Shown here: one piece after another, positions 40,944 to 49,297 of the stretch | Position numbering within the stretch: the stretch's first letter is position 1 | Layout of the letters: each line of letters opens with the position of its first letter | Translations under genes and position numbers: made by a program | The notes under the pieces: generated by a model | Seen by the model: the letters and a program-made list of their open reading frames with translations, nothing else | The model's database searches: none | What the model was told of the DNA's origin: nothing | Assembly: GCA_905339215.1 (NCBI GenBank) | Contig: CAJPFN010000077.1 | Location: forward strand, 1-64,000 | Length of the DNA stretch: 64,000 bases | Direction: 5' to 3' | Source: Rhizobiaceae bacterium | GTDB lineage: Bacteria; Pseudomonadota; Alphaproteobacteria; Rhizobiales; Rhizobiaceae

Positions 40944-41660
40944 TCAGGTGCCGGCAGGACCGGACCGGACGAGATCGCCGAGCGCGACGCGCCGTGCCGA
41001 CGAGAAGAACTGCCGCCTGATCAGAACAGCGGCGACGAGTATCGTGGCCACGACGAACGGCACCGCGCCGACGAACCAGCCGAGATAGCCGATCGAGAAG
41101 AAGATGCCGCGCAGGCCGGCGTTGAAGTGACGGCCGGCGAGTACATTCATCTGCGCCGCACGCCGGACCGCTTCGTCGAGTTGTGGAGTTCCGTCGCGAG
41201 CGGTGGGCACTGCCCCGATCAAGATCGAACAGTAGTTGAAGAGGCGGTAGGACCAGGCGAATTTGAAAAAGGAATAGGCGAACAGCACGGTCAATCCGAC
41301 CGCCTTGATCTCGAAAAGCCCCGGCGAAACGGGGGTCATGAAAGGAAGGCCGGAGAGTACGGCCTGGGCTTCCTCAGTCTGCCGAATCAGCGCCAGGCAG
41401 CCGCCGAGAGCGATCAGCGAGGTGGATGCGAAGAACGCGGTGCCCTGCTGGAGTCCGGCCATGATGCTGGTGTCGACCATGCGCAGGTCGCGGCTCGCCA
41501 TGGTCCGCATCCATGCTTCGCGCTGACGGTTCATGGCGGCGGTCAACGAGACGCGGGAGCTCAGCCGGCCATCGACGGCGAGGGCATAGGCGAACCAAGC
41601 GAAGGCAAACAAGGCGGTCGCCGCAACGTCCGGCAACGTCAGGGGAAGGGTATCGTCCAA
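40944..41660 (-). CDS. DUF599 membrane protein
   Basis: 238 residues from a TTG at 41660 with AAGGAGG 5 bases upstream. Four membrane helices are predicted (about 14-30, 70-90, 112-135 and 195-220). The motifs REAWMRTMASRDLRMVDTSI and the AGRHFNAGLRGIFF segment are those of DUF599. Function unknown. It is convergent with the broken DMT gene and divergent from the 44-residue peptide gene. Confidence 0.85.
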   Translation of the reverse strand: MDDTLPLTLPDVAATALFAFAWFAYALAVDGRLSSRVSLTAAMNRQREAWMRTMASRDLRMVDTSIMAGLQQGTAFFASTSLIALGGCLALIRQTEEAQAVLSGLPFMTPVSPGLFEIKAVGLTVLFAYSFFKFAWSYRLFNYCSILIGAVPTARDGTPQLDEAVRRAAQMNVLAGRHFNAGLRGIFFSIGYLGWFVGAVPFVVATILVAAVLIRRQFFSSARRVALGDLVRSGPAGT

Positions 41661-41785
41661 GCCGACCTCCTTGCGGTTCGCGCCGTCGCCCGCCGCGTCG
41701 ACACATTCCCGCCCGAACGGTTGAAAAATCGTTGCCGACGAAACAACGCCAACATTCTGATTTTATTAGATTGCAGGGCATCGGC

Positions 41786-41827
41786 GCACAAGTGGCGCGC
41801 CGCCGGCGCCACATTTGTGCCTTTTTT
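41786..41827 (+). terminator. Intrinsic terminator without an obvious upstream gene
   Basis: A stem of 13 pairs (41786-41798 with 41806-41820, a 2-base bulge at 41813-41814 and a 7-base loop) is followed by C and six T residues. It has terminator form only on the plus strand, yet no plus-strand gene ends before it within 900 bases; the nearest gene is DUF599, on the minus strand. It could end a small RNA or act as an attenuator for the peptide gene at 41919. No clear promoter was found. Confidence 0.75.
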
Positions 41828-41918
41828 GCGGTTGCGAAGAGACGCCGAAAGGCGTATTCACGCGGCCGAAACGGGTTGGGCCGAAGAGATTCCTCGGCCG
41901 GGCGACGAACAGGAAATC

Positions 41919-42053
41919 ATGGAAGAAACAGTTCAGAAATCCTGCTGGGGCCTGACGGCCAAGGCAGTGATCGGTTTTGCCGGCGTCATTCTTTTTGTCT
42001 GGCTCGTCGGCGGCGGCTCGGAGACGGCAGCGGTCCTGGCAACCGCGGGCTGA
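41919..42053 (+). CDS. Single-helix membrane peptide (44 aa)
   Basis: 44 residues from an ATG at 41919 with AGGAAA 3 bases before the ATG. The sequence has a short charged N-terminus (MEETVQKSCWGL), one membrane helix of about 19 residues (AVIGFAGVILFVWLV) and a small Ala/Gly/Thr tail. Codon use is GC3-rich like true genes. I do not recognise a family. It lies 92 bases after the orphan terminator. Confidence 0.55.
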   Translation: MEETVQKSCWGLTAKAVIGFAGVILFVWLVGGGSETAAVLATAG

Positions 42054-42214
42054 GCGACGAACCAAGAATCGACAGGGCGCGGCGTTCACGTCGCGCCCTT
42101 TTGTTTGGCTGCATGGTACCGATGTCGCGACAAGAGTAGGAGAAGTCGGCGGGCGTCCAGTGCATCACCGGCGAAACGGCGATAGAGTCCCCATTCCCCT
42201 GGAGCCCCCCGCCC

Positions 42215-43615
42215 GTGTTCCTCTCCGTCTTCGACCTTTTCAAGATCGGCATCGGCCCGTCGTCCTCCCATACGATGGGGCCGATGACCGCGGCCGCGCG
42301 CTTCCTCGCGGAACTCGCGTCCGGAGACTGGCCACGACCGGCCGGAGCGAAGGTCGATCGGGTGGGCGCCAGCCTGCACGGCTCGCTCGCCTTCACGGGT
42401 ATCGGCCACGGCACCGACCGCGCCGTCATCCTCGGCCTCACCGGCGAAACGCCGCAGACCGTCGATCCCGACACCGCTGACGCCAAGGTCGCGGCCGTTC
42501 GTGCGGAGAAGCGCATCTCTCCGCCAAGACATCCGGCCTACCGGTTCGATCCGGACCGCGACCTCGTACTCGACCGCAAGACGCCGCTGCCGGGGCATGC
42601 CAATGGCATGGCGTTCACCGCACACGATGCGGACGGCCATCTGCTGCTCAGGCGCATCTACTATTCGATCGGCGGCGGCTTCGTCGTTTCCGAGGAGGAG
42701 TTGCAGCGCATCAAGACCCGCGGACCGGACCACGATGCGGGTCCGGTGCACTACCCGTTCAGCAATGCCGCCGAGATGCTCGCCATGGCGGCGCAGAGCG
42801 GTCGTTCGATCGCCGCGATGAAGCGGGCGAACGAGGAGATGCACCGGAGTCGCGAGGAGCTCAATGCCGGGCTCGACGCCATCTGGTCGGCGATGACGAA
42901 CTGCATCGATCGCGGCCTGTCCCAGGACGGCATCATGCCCGGCGGGCTGAAAGTGCGCCGGCGCGCCCGCCAGCTCCACGACAAGCTGCAGGAACAGTGG
43001 CAGCAGAACCGGCCGAACCCGCTTCTGGCCAACGACTGGCTTTCGATCTACGCGATGGCCGTCAACGAGGAGAACGCCGCCGGCGGCCGCATCGTCACGG
43101 CGCCGACGAACGGCGCTGCCGGCGTCGTGCCCGCCGTGCTGCGCTACTGGCTGCACTTCCATGTGGAAGCGGACCAGGAATCGATCCGCGACTTCCTGCT
43201 GACGGCGGCAGCCGTCGGCGGCATCATCAAGCACAACGCCTCGATCTCGGGCGCCGAGGTCGGCTGCCAGGGCGAGGTGGGTTCGGCGTCGGCGATGGCC
43301 GCGGCCGGGCTCTGCGCGGTCATGGGCGGAACGCCGGAGCAGGTCGAGAATGCCGCCGAGATCGCGCTCGAACACCATCTCGGCATGACCTGCGATCCCG
43401 TGGGCGGGCTCGTCCAGGTGCCGTGCATCGAGCGCAACGCGCTGGGCGCCGTGAAGGCGGTGACGGCCGCCTCGCTTGCCATCAAGGGCGACGGAAAACA
43501 CTTCGTACCCCTCGACGCGGCGATCGAGACGATGCGCCAGACAGGCCTCGACATGCACGAGAAGTACAAGGAAACAAGCCTTGGCGGACTGGCGGTCAGC
43601 GTCGTCGAGTGTTGA
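42215..43615 (+). CDS. sdaA: L-serine ammonia-lyase (iron-sulfur dependent)
   Basis: 466 residues from a GTG at 42215 with GGAG about 10 bases upstream. It deaminates L-serine to pyruvate and ammonia using a [4Fe-4S] cluster. Seen: the N-terminal [20 protein letters not shown], the [12 protein letters not shown] segment, and cysteines for the cluster in [13 protein letters not shown] and [19 protein letters not shown]. This is the one-chain SdaA type with both alpha and beta portions. Cytoplasmic; no adjacent pathway genes. Confidence 0.95.
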   Translation: MFLSVFDLFKIGIGPSSSHTMGPMTAAARFLAELASGDWPRPAGAKVDRVGASLHGSLAFTGIGHGTDRAVILGLTGETPQTVDPDTADAKVAAVRAEKRISPPRHPAYRFDPDRDLVLDRKTPLPGHANGMAFTAHDADGHLLLRRIYYSIGGGFVVSEEELQRIKTRGPDHDAGPVHYPFSNAAEMLAMAAQSGRSIAAMKRANEEMHRSREELNAGLDAIWSAMTNCIDRGLSQDGIMPGGLKVRRRARQLHDKLQEQWQQNRPNPLLANDWLSIYAMAVNEENAAGGRIVTAPTNGAAGVVPAVLRYWLHFHVEADQESIRDFLLTAAAVGGIIKHNASISGAEVGCQGEVGSASAMAAAGLCAVMGGTPEQVENAAEIALEHHLGMTCDPVGGLVQVPCIERNALGAVKAVTAASLAIKGDGKHFVPLDAAIETMRQTGLDMHEKYKETSLGGLAVSVVEC

Positions 43616-43682
43616 GGCCGAAGGCCTGTTGACAACCTTGCAACCGGTTGTACGCGGCGACTGCCGGCGCTAGTTTCGCGCC

Positions 43683-44120
43683 ATGGCCCTCAACCTTCTT
43701 AAACTCTGCGTCGGCTGCGAAAGCGTCGAGGATCTCGAGGAATGGATCGCCTCGCGGCTCGCCGAGTGCCGGCGGCACGGGCGGCCCGAGGAGCAGTTCC
43801 ACACCACCCGCATGGTGCCGACGCGGGCCGCCGAGATCGTCGACGGCGGCTCGCTCTACTGGGTCATCAAGGGTTCGGTGCAGTGCCGTCAGAGGATCAC
43901 CGAGATCCGGCCCTTCACCGACGGCGAGGGTATCGGCCGCTGCCATCTGGTGCTCGACCCGGTGGTGGTTCGCACCGAATGGCAGCCGCGCCGGGCCTTC
44001 CAGGGTTGGCGATACCTGAAGCCCGAGGACGCGCCCGCCGACCTCGGCAAGGGCAGGGCAGCACTCGCCGAACTGCCGCCGAAGCTGCGCCGCGAACTCG
44101 CCGAACTCGGCCTGCTATAG
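43683..44120 (+). CDS. DUF1489 family protein
   Basis: 145 residues. The start MALNLLKLCVGCESVEDLEEW, the TRMVPTRAAEIVDGGSLYWVIKG core and a C-terminal GWRYL.P.DAPADL segment are characteristic of DUF1489, a small alphaproteobacterial family of unknown function. It lies 67 bases after sdaA. Confidence 0.88.
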   Translation: MALNLLKLCVGCESVEDLEEWIASRLAECRRHGRPEEQFHTTRMVPTRAAEIVDGGSLYWVIKGSVQCRQRITEIRPFTDGEGIGRCHLVLDPVVVRTEWQPRRAFQGWRYLKPEDAPADLGKGRAALAELPPKLRRELAELGLL

Positions 44121-44273
44121 CCCTTCGGGAGCTGTCTGGCGGCGGCAGGCGGGGGCCGCGCGTAACCATTCGCCTTTACCACAGCGCAAGGTTGTCGGCC
44201 TTGTGATCTCCGAGACCATTGAAACTCCACCACAATCCGCTCAAGATGAAATGGGCGTGGAGTTCTGAGTGGG

Positions 44274-45212
44274 ATGGCGTACACGGAATCGGGACCGAGG
44301 ACCGAGGGCCGCCGCAAGAGCGGCGCGCATGTCATCGTCTGCGGCAACGAGAAGGGCGGTTCGGGCAAGTCCACCACCGCCATGCATATCGCCGTCGCAT
44401 TGATGCGGGCCGGCCAGAAGGTTGCCACCGTCGACCTCGACGGCCGCCAGCTCTCGCTCACCCGCTACATCGAGAATCGCCGCCGCTGGGCGCGTTCGGC
44501 CGGCATCGACCTGGCAACGCCCGAGCATTTCCATGTGGCGCCGGCGCGCCGCGAGACGGTCGCCGACGCCGAGGGCGAAGAGTTCCGTCGCCTCATGGAC
44601 GGCATCGGCGACGTCGAGCACCGCCACGACTTCGTCGTCATCGATACGCCGGGCTCCGACACCTACCTGAACCGCCTCGCGCACCGCATCGCCGATACGC
44701 TGGTGACGCCGATGAACGACAGCTTCATCGACTTCGACGTTCTGGCTCGCATCGATCCGGTCGGCCACGAGATCATCGAACACTCCCAGTACGCCTCCGC
44801 CGTCCGCGACGCACGGCGCGAGCGGCGCCAGGCCGACAACGCCATCCTCGACTGGATCGTCGTCAGGAACCGCATGTCGAGCATCACCTCGCGCAACGAG
44901 CAGAAGATCGACGCCTGCCTGCGCGAACTGGCCATGCAGCTTGGTTTCCGCATGGCGGACGGCATTTCGGAGCGCGTCGTCTTCCGCGAGTTCTTCCCGA
45001 TCGGGCTGACCGCGCTGGACGATTTCGAGGAGCACGTGCTCGGCACGAAGCCGACGCTGTCGCACCTGGCGGCACGCCAGGAGATCCGTCAGCTGGTCGC
45101 GGCGCTCCGCCTTCCCGTCGACGAGAGCGGCCGCAGGCGGGCCGAAACGCGGCGCCGCTACGCCGAGGCACTGGCCCGTCCGTTTGCGATGCCGGACATC
45201 TTCGCCGGCTGA
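44274..45212 (+). CDS. mipZ: Division-plane positioning ATPase MipZ (ParA/MinD family)
   Basis: 312 residues. A deviant Walker A box VCGNEKGGSGKSTTAMH (residues 28-34 core) is followed by TVDLDGRQLSLTRYIENRR and FVVIDTPGSDTYLNRLAH, all characteristic of MipZ rather than ParA. In Caulobacter, MipZ forms a gradient from the pole-bound ParB complexes and blocks FtsZ polymerisation away from midcell. The start at 44274 gives a 17-residue extension before the conserved AHVIVCGNEKGG. The VWA and J-protein genes follow on the same strand. Confidence 0.95.
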   Translation: MAYTESGPRTEGRRKSGAHVIVCGNEKGGSGKSTTAMHIAVALMRAGQKVATVDLDGRQLSLTRYIENRRRWARSAGIDLATPEHFHVAPARRETVADAEGEEFRRLMDGIGDVEHRHDFVVIDTPGSDTYLNRLAHRIADTLVTPMNDSFIDFDVLARIDPVGHEIIEHSQYASAVRDARRERRQADNAILDWIVVRNRMSSITSRNEQKIDACLRELAMQLGFRMADGISERVVFREFFPIGLTALDDFEEHVLGTKPTLSHLAARQEIRQLVAALRLPVDESGRRRAETRRRYAEALARPFAMPDIFAG

Positions 45213-45270
45213 TCGCTCGACCGCATTGCGGGTCTTGCAAGCGCCAAGATCACACCGCACATTCCCCTGC

Positions 45271-46002
45271 ATGAACGACAAGAAGTCGCCAGTCATCGCC
45301 AAGACGGGCGGAAAACCGGCTGCCGTCCGCTCCGATCCGCGCGATGTCGCTGCGTTCCTGCGCGCGGCCAGTTCGCTGCGGCATGACGGCGCGGGCAGGG
45401 GCCGCCTCATCCTCGCCCTCGACGCGACGATGAGCCGCCAGCCGACCTGGGACCTCGCCTGCCGGCTACAAGCGGAGATGTTCGACGCGGCGGCCGGAAC
45501 CGACAGGCTGGCGGTCCAGCTCGTCTATTTCCGCGGACATGACGAGTGCCGGGCCTCGCGGTTCGTCGGCGATACCGGATCGCTGAAGGAGCTCATGCTC
45601 AAGATCGACTGCCGTGGCGGTCAAACGCAGATCGGCAAGGTGCTGGCGCACGCGCTGAAGGCGACGGCGAAGGACAAGGTCGCGGCCCTCGTTTACATCG
45701 GCGATGCGCTGGAGGAGGCGATCGACGACCTTTGCGACAAGGCCGGCCAACTCGGCCTCCACGGCGTCCCGGTGTTCGTCTTCCAGGAAGGCACCGACGC
45801 AATCGCCGAACGGGGATTTCGTGAGATCGCGCGACTGTCGCGCGGCGCCTGGTTCCGGTTCGACCGCTCGGCCGCGTCGACGCTGGCGCGGCTGCTCGCC
45901 TCAGTTGCGGTCTTCGCCGCCGGCGGAACGAAGGCTCTCGCCGCGCGCGGGAGGCCCGAGGACCTGTTGATGCTCGATCACCTCGGGGACAGGGGTAAAT
46001 GA
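45271..46002 (+). CDS. VWA-like domain protein
   Basis: 243 residues from the ATG at 45271 (MNDKKSPVIAKTGGK). The segment GRLILALDATMSRQPTW has an MIDAS-like DxTxS pattern (D51) and the following strands and helices (VQLVYFRGHDECRAS, AALVYIGDALEE, GVPVFVFQEG) fit a von Willebrand A fold. There is no signal peptide or membrane helix, so it is cytoplasmic. Metal-dependent ligand binding is expected but the ligand is unknown. It overlaps the J-protein gene by 4 bases (ATGA), implying a joint function. Confidence 0.82.
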   Translation: MNDKKSPVIAKTGGKPAAVRSDPRDVAAFLRAASSLRHDGAGRGRLILALDATMSRQPTWDLACRLQAEMFDAAAGTDRLAVQLVYFRGHDECRASRFVGDTGSLKELMLKIDCRGGQTQIGKVLAHALKATAKDKVAALVYIGDALEEAIDDLCDKAGQLGLHGVPVFVFQEGTDAIAERGFREIARLSRGAWFRFDRSAASTLARLLASVAVFAAGGTKALAARGRPEDLLMLDHLGDRGK

Positions 46003-46697
46003 CGGGTGCGTTCTACCTTGTCGCGGCGGCACTTGGTGTGGCCGCGCTCGCATTCGCCTTCCTGCGCGCCAGTCCGGCGCGGCTGGCCGAAGCCATCCGG
46101 CTTGCGGGACCGATCGTGCTCGTGCTGGTCGGCGCCGTGCTGATGCTGGTCGGAAGGGCCGGAGCTGGCGGCATGCTGATTTCCGCGGCGCTCGGATGGT
46201 ACGGATTCATGCGTCGCCGCCGCGGCACGCAGAAGCGGACGCCGGGAAAACGCTCCAGCGTGCGCACCGCGGCGCTCGAGATGGAGCTCGATCACGACAG
46301 CGGCGAGCTCGAGGGCATGGTGCTGGCGGGCACGTTCGAGGGCCGCATGCTCGCCTCGATGAACCCGTCCGAGCTTCTGTCGCTCTACGGCGAGCTTTCA
46401 GGCGATTCGGAAAGCCGCCAGCTACTTGAGGCGTATCTTGACGGCCGTCATCCCGCTTGGCGCGAAGACCTGGAGGCGGACGTTCGTCGCGGGCAGCGAG
46501 TTGCGCCAGGTACGGGCCCCATGACTAAGGAGGAGGCCTACAAGGTCCTTGGTCTTGAAGCGGGGGCTACCGCGGCGGATATCCGCAAGGCGCATCGCAG
46601 CCTGATGCAGCGCCTGCACCCCGATGTTGGCGGATCGTCTTTCCTTGCGGCGCGTATCAACGAGGCCAAGGACGTCCTGCTCTCCAATCACAACTGA
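45999..46697 (+). CDS. Membrane-anchored J-domain protein (DnaJ/DjlA-like)
   Basis: 232 residues: N-terminal hydrophobic helices (about 4-24 and 36-68), a linker with LEMELDHDSGELEGMVLAGTFEGR-like sequence, and a C-terminal J domain beginning TKEEAYKVLGLEAGATAADI with the HPD motif at about 207-209 (LHPDVGGS). The J domain at the C-terminus and the membrane anchor at the N-terminus match class III J-proteins of the Tim14/Pam18-like type. It should stimulate DnaK ATPase at the membrane. The partner substrate is not known, and the coupled VWA protein is a candidate. Confidence 0.85.
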   Translation: MTGAFYLVAAALGVAALAFAFLRASPARLAEAIRLAGPIVLVLVGAVLMLVGRAGAGGMLISAALGWYGFMRRRRGTQKRTPGKRSSVRTAALEMELDHDSGELEGMVLAGTFEGRMLASMNPSELLSLYGELSGDSESRQLLEAYLDGRHPAWREDLEADVRRGQRVAPGTGPMTKEEAYKVLGLEAGATAADIRKAHRSLMQRLHPDVGGSSFLAARINEAKDVLLSNHN

Positions 46698-46737
46698 TCT
46701 CCTTCGACTACGTACAAACCTGGAGAAGGGGGCCTAC

Positions 46738-48135
46738 CTATTGCTGGACCGCGTAACAGGCGATCTTCTTCTTTTTCAATGCGTTGCAGGCGTTCCGCGC
46801 GTCCGCCTTGGACGAGAAGCCGCCGAAGCGGACGCGGAAGTAGGTGACGCCGTCCTTGTCGAACGCCATGGTGTAGCCAGCGGCGTCGGCGAGGATCGCC
46901 GGCGCCTGGCGGCTCGTCGCGGCGAGTTGCTTGCGGGCGTCGGACTCGCTCTGGGCGGCCGCCACCTGGACGGCCCAGCCCGACGGAATTGACGCGGTCT
47001 TCACCGGATCGATGTCGGTTTGCTCGACGGGCTTCTGCGCAGCGCGCTGCTCGGCCGGCTTGGGGGCGGCAGGCCGCGGTTCCGGCTGGGCGAATGCCTG
47101 CTCGATTCGCGACGTGGCTTCGGCGGCGAGGTCCTCGACGGTCAGTGACGCCGGGCGCTGGTCGGGCAACGGCGCGTTCTTGCGGGGCAGGACGACCGCG
47201 GACGCTGTGACGGCGCTGGGCTCGGCCGCGGTAGCGATCATCTTCTTCGACGACCCTTCGGGCGCTTCGACGCGGGCAACCAGCGCGCCGCCGCCGCGCG
47301 ACGATGCTTGCGGCACGTACTTGCGCAGGAGTTCGGCCATATGACGGTCGCGTGCGCCGCCGCTGGCGCCGCCCATGACCACGGCCACGACCTTGCGGCC
47401 GTCGATCTTGACGGACGAGACCAGATTGAAGCCCGATGCGCGGGTGTAGCCTGTCTTGATGCCGTCAACGCCCTTGATGCGGCCGAGCAGCTTGTTGTGG
47501 TTGCCCATGCGCTGGCGGCCGTAGGTGAAAGAACGGGTGGCGAAGTAGGCGTAATATTGCGGAAAATGCTCGCGCAACGCGATGCCAAGGGTGGCCATGT
47601 CGCGCGCCGTGGTGAGTTGCCCCGGATTGGGCAGGCCGGAGGCGTTGCGGAACACCGTGTTTCGCATGCCGAGCTTGCGTGCCTTGGCCGTCATCATGCG
47701 GGCGAACTCCGCTTCGGAGCCGCCGAGATACTCGGCGACCGCCGCGGCGGCGTCGTTGGCCGACTTGGTCACCAGCGCGTAGATGATCGCCTCCATCGGA
47801 ACGGAGCCGCCCGCCTTCACGCCAAGCTTGGTCGGCGGCATCGATGAGGCGTGCGCCGAGAAGCGGACGGGCGTGGTCTTCTTGAACCTGCCGGCGGCCA
47901 TACCTTCGAACACGAGGTAGAGCGTCATCATCTTCGTCAGCGAGGCGGGAAAGCGCTGCACGTCCGCATTGGCGCCGAAGAGCGTCTTGCCCGTGTTGGC
48001 GTCGACGACGATCGCCGCGTACTTGCTGTTGGCAGCCTGCGCCGGCAAGGCGAACGCGCAAGCCAAAAGGATCGCAACGGCGATCCGAGCGGGGTACCGG
48101 TGGAAACGGGCGAGAGCCCCGAACGCCTGACGCAC
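46738..48135 (-). CDS. D-alanyl-D-alanine carboxypeptidase with SPOR domain
   Basis: 465 residues from a GTG at 48135. A signal peptide (hydrophobic core AVAILLACAFALPAQA) targets it to the periplasm. The penicillin-binding SxxK is PASLTKMM (S65), SxN is TKSANDAA and KTG is GIKTGYT, so it is an active low-molecular-weight PBP (DacA/PBP5 family). A Pro/Ala-rich linker leads to a C-terminal SPOR domain (about 390-465) that binds denuded septal glycan. It trims pentapeptides, probably at the division site. It converges with the J-protein gene. Confidence 0.93.
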   Translation of the reverse strand: MRQAFGALARFHRYPARIAVAILLACAFALPAQAANSKYAAIVVDANTGKTLFGANADVQRFPASLTKMMTLYLVFEGMAAGRFKKTTPVRFSAHASSMPPTKLGVKAGGSVPMEAIIYALVTKSANDAAAAVAEYLGGSEAEFARMMTAKARKLGMRNTVFRNASGLPNPGQLTTARDMATLGIALREHFPQYYAYFATRSFTYGRQRMGNHNKLLGRIKGVDGIKTGYTRASGFNLVSSVKIDGRKVVAVVMGGASGGARDRHMAELLRKYVPQASSRGGGALVARVEAPEGSSKKMIATAAEPSAVTASAVVLPRKNAPLPDQRPASLTVEDLAAEATSRIEQAFAQPEPRPAAPKPAEQRAAQKPVEQTDIDPVKTASIPSGWAVQVAAAQSESDARKQLAATSRQAPAILADAAGYTMAFDKDGVTYFRVRFGGFSSKADARNACNALKKKKIACYAVQQ

Positions 48136-48214
48136 TACAACACCCTTTGTCTACTTCACCCACGGGACCGGCAAAGGCGTCCAGTCCGACAGATGTGGAT
48201 GCTAGGGGTGCGTC

Positions 48215-48237
48215 GTTACCAAAGCGTTTATGGTAAC
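48215..48237. promoter_or_regulatory. Inverted repeat in the dacA-phasin divergent region
   Basis: GTTACC (48215-48220) and GGTAAC (48232-48237) form an exact 6-bp inverted repeat with 11 bases between. It lies about 80 bases upstream of dacA and 143 bases upstream of the phasin gene. It may be a regulator site for either. No family is suggested. Confidence 0.3.
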
Positions 48238-48296
48238 CGAGTTATTCACAGGGGGTTCGCAATTTTCGCTTAATTTTCCGGGATTTCAGGCCTGTC

Positions 48297-48329
48297 TTGA
48301 CAAATTGTGCAGTGCACAATAAGTATAAT
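48297..48329 (+). promoter_or_regulatory. Phasin promoter with 17-bp palindrome in the spacer
   Basis: TTGACA (48297-48302) and TATAAT (48324-48329) are both perfect consensus hexamers, with a 21-base spacer, longer than usual. A 17-bp palindrome (ATTGTGCA-G-TGCACAAT, 48304-48320) fills the spacer. A TGCA-containing palindrome over a phasin promoter is what a PhaR-type polyhydroxybutyrate repressor would bind, but that is inference. An alternative -10 would be offset toward the -35. Confidence 0.6.
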
Positions 48330-48380
48330 GCACCGCACATCGGGTGCGCCGAGCATCCTCGCGAAGGAAAGGGATAACGC

Positions 48381-48710
48381 ATGCCGCAGCCATTTGAAGA
48401 CGCCAACAAGCTTGGAAAGGAATTCCTCGACGCCAACCTGAAGAGCCTCGCGACGCTGTCGAAGAGCGTTCAGGCCATCGCCGTCGAGACCGGCGAATAC
48501 ACCAAGAAGTCGTTCGAGACCGGCAGCGCCGCGCTCGAGAAGCTGTTCTCCGCCAAGTCGCTCGACAAGGCGTTCGAGATTCAGACTGATTTCGCCAAGC
48601 AGGCATACGAGGGCTTCGTCGCCGAGGCAACCAAGCTTGGCGAGCTCTATGCCGACACCGCAAGGGACGCCTACAAGCCGTTCGAAGGCCTCGTCGCCAA
48701 GACGAAGTGA
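48381..48710 (+). CDS. Phasin family protein (PHB granule-associated)
   Basis: 109 residues. It is hydrophilic with amphipathic helices throughout, opening MPQPFEDANKLGKEFLD and containing TGEYTKKSFETGSAALEKL and FEIQTDFAKQAYEGFVAEATK, a pattern typical of Phasin_2 proteins of rhizobia. Phasins coat polyhydroxyalkanoate granules and limit their size. The gene has GAAGGAAAG upstream, a near-consensus promoter with a palindrome, and its own terminator, so it is a single-gene transcription unit. Confidence 0.92.
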   Translation: MPQPFEDANKLGKEFLDANLKSLATLSKSVQAIAVETGEYTKKSFETGSAALEKLFSAKSLDKAFEIQTDFAKQAYEGFVAEATKLGELYADTARDAYKPFEGLVAKTK

Positions 48711-48751
48711 CGAAAAGCCGCCGGCAGGCGGCGGCGTAAGCTTCACTAAAG

Positions 48752-48785
48752 GGCCCGGCCGCATGATCGCGGCCGGGCCTTTTTT
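48752..48785 (+). terminator. Intrinsic terminator of the phasin gene
   Basis: A perfect 11-bp stem (48752-48762 with 48769-48779, loop ATGATC) is followed by six T residues. It ends 75 bases after the phasin stop. Confidence 0.95.
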
Positions 48786-48961
48786 CATGCTCGCGCCGAC
48801 GTTCGAAAATCGCGCAGGGCAAACGAAGGCCGTATTGTCAGCGGAACAGAAGGCCTTAAAATCCACCGGAGACCACTTACATGTCGATCCGGGAAGGGAT
48901 TCGGCGACAAGGAAGGCACTTGGACATCGGCGGCACTGCCATGCGCAACGGCGCGGCTCAC

Positions 48962-49291
48962 ATGCAATCCGACGACACCCGCGGGAACGGTCCCGGTCGC
49001 GGGACGGCGGTGATCACGCGTACCAAGCCGAAGACCAAGAAGCCCAACCTCTATCGGGTGCTCATCCTCAACGACGACTACACACCGATGGAGTTCGTCG
49101 TTCATGTCCTGGAGCGATTCTTCCAGAAAGACAGGGAAGCGGCGACGCGCATCATGCTGCACGTCCACAATCATGGCGTCGGCGAGTGCGGCGTCTATAC
49201 GTTCGAAGTCGCGGAGACGAAGGTCGCGCAGGTCATGGACTTCGCCCGCCAGCACCAGCATCCGCTGCAATGCGTGATGGAAAAGAAGTGA
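48962..49291 (+). CDS. clpS: ATP-dependent Clp protease adaptor ClpS
   Basis: About 109 residues from the ATG at 48962 ([12 protein letters not shown]). The ClpS core is unmistakable: [31 protein letters not shown], followed by [20 protein letters not shown] and ending [10 protein letters not shown]. ClpS recognises N-degron substrates and delivers them to ClpAP. The start is uncertain: in-frame ATGs at 48881 (with GGAG 9 bases upstream) and 48941 would add 27 or 7 residues. ClpA follows 6 bases later. The gene begins about 175 bases after the phasin terminator. Confidence 0.95.
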   Translation: MQSDDTRGNGPGRGTAVITRTKPKTKKPNLYRVLILNDDYTPMEFVVHVLERFFQKDREAATRIMLHVHNHGVGECGVYTFEVAETKVAQVMDFARQHQHPLQCVMEKK

Positions 49292-49297
49292 GGTAAC

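Noticed and set aside
48881-48961. 27-residue N-terminal extension of ClpS from an ATG at 48881
   Set aside because: It has the better ribosome site, but the sequence lies outside the usual ClpS N-terminus and its first part has weaker third-position GC; left as an alternative start.
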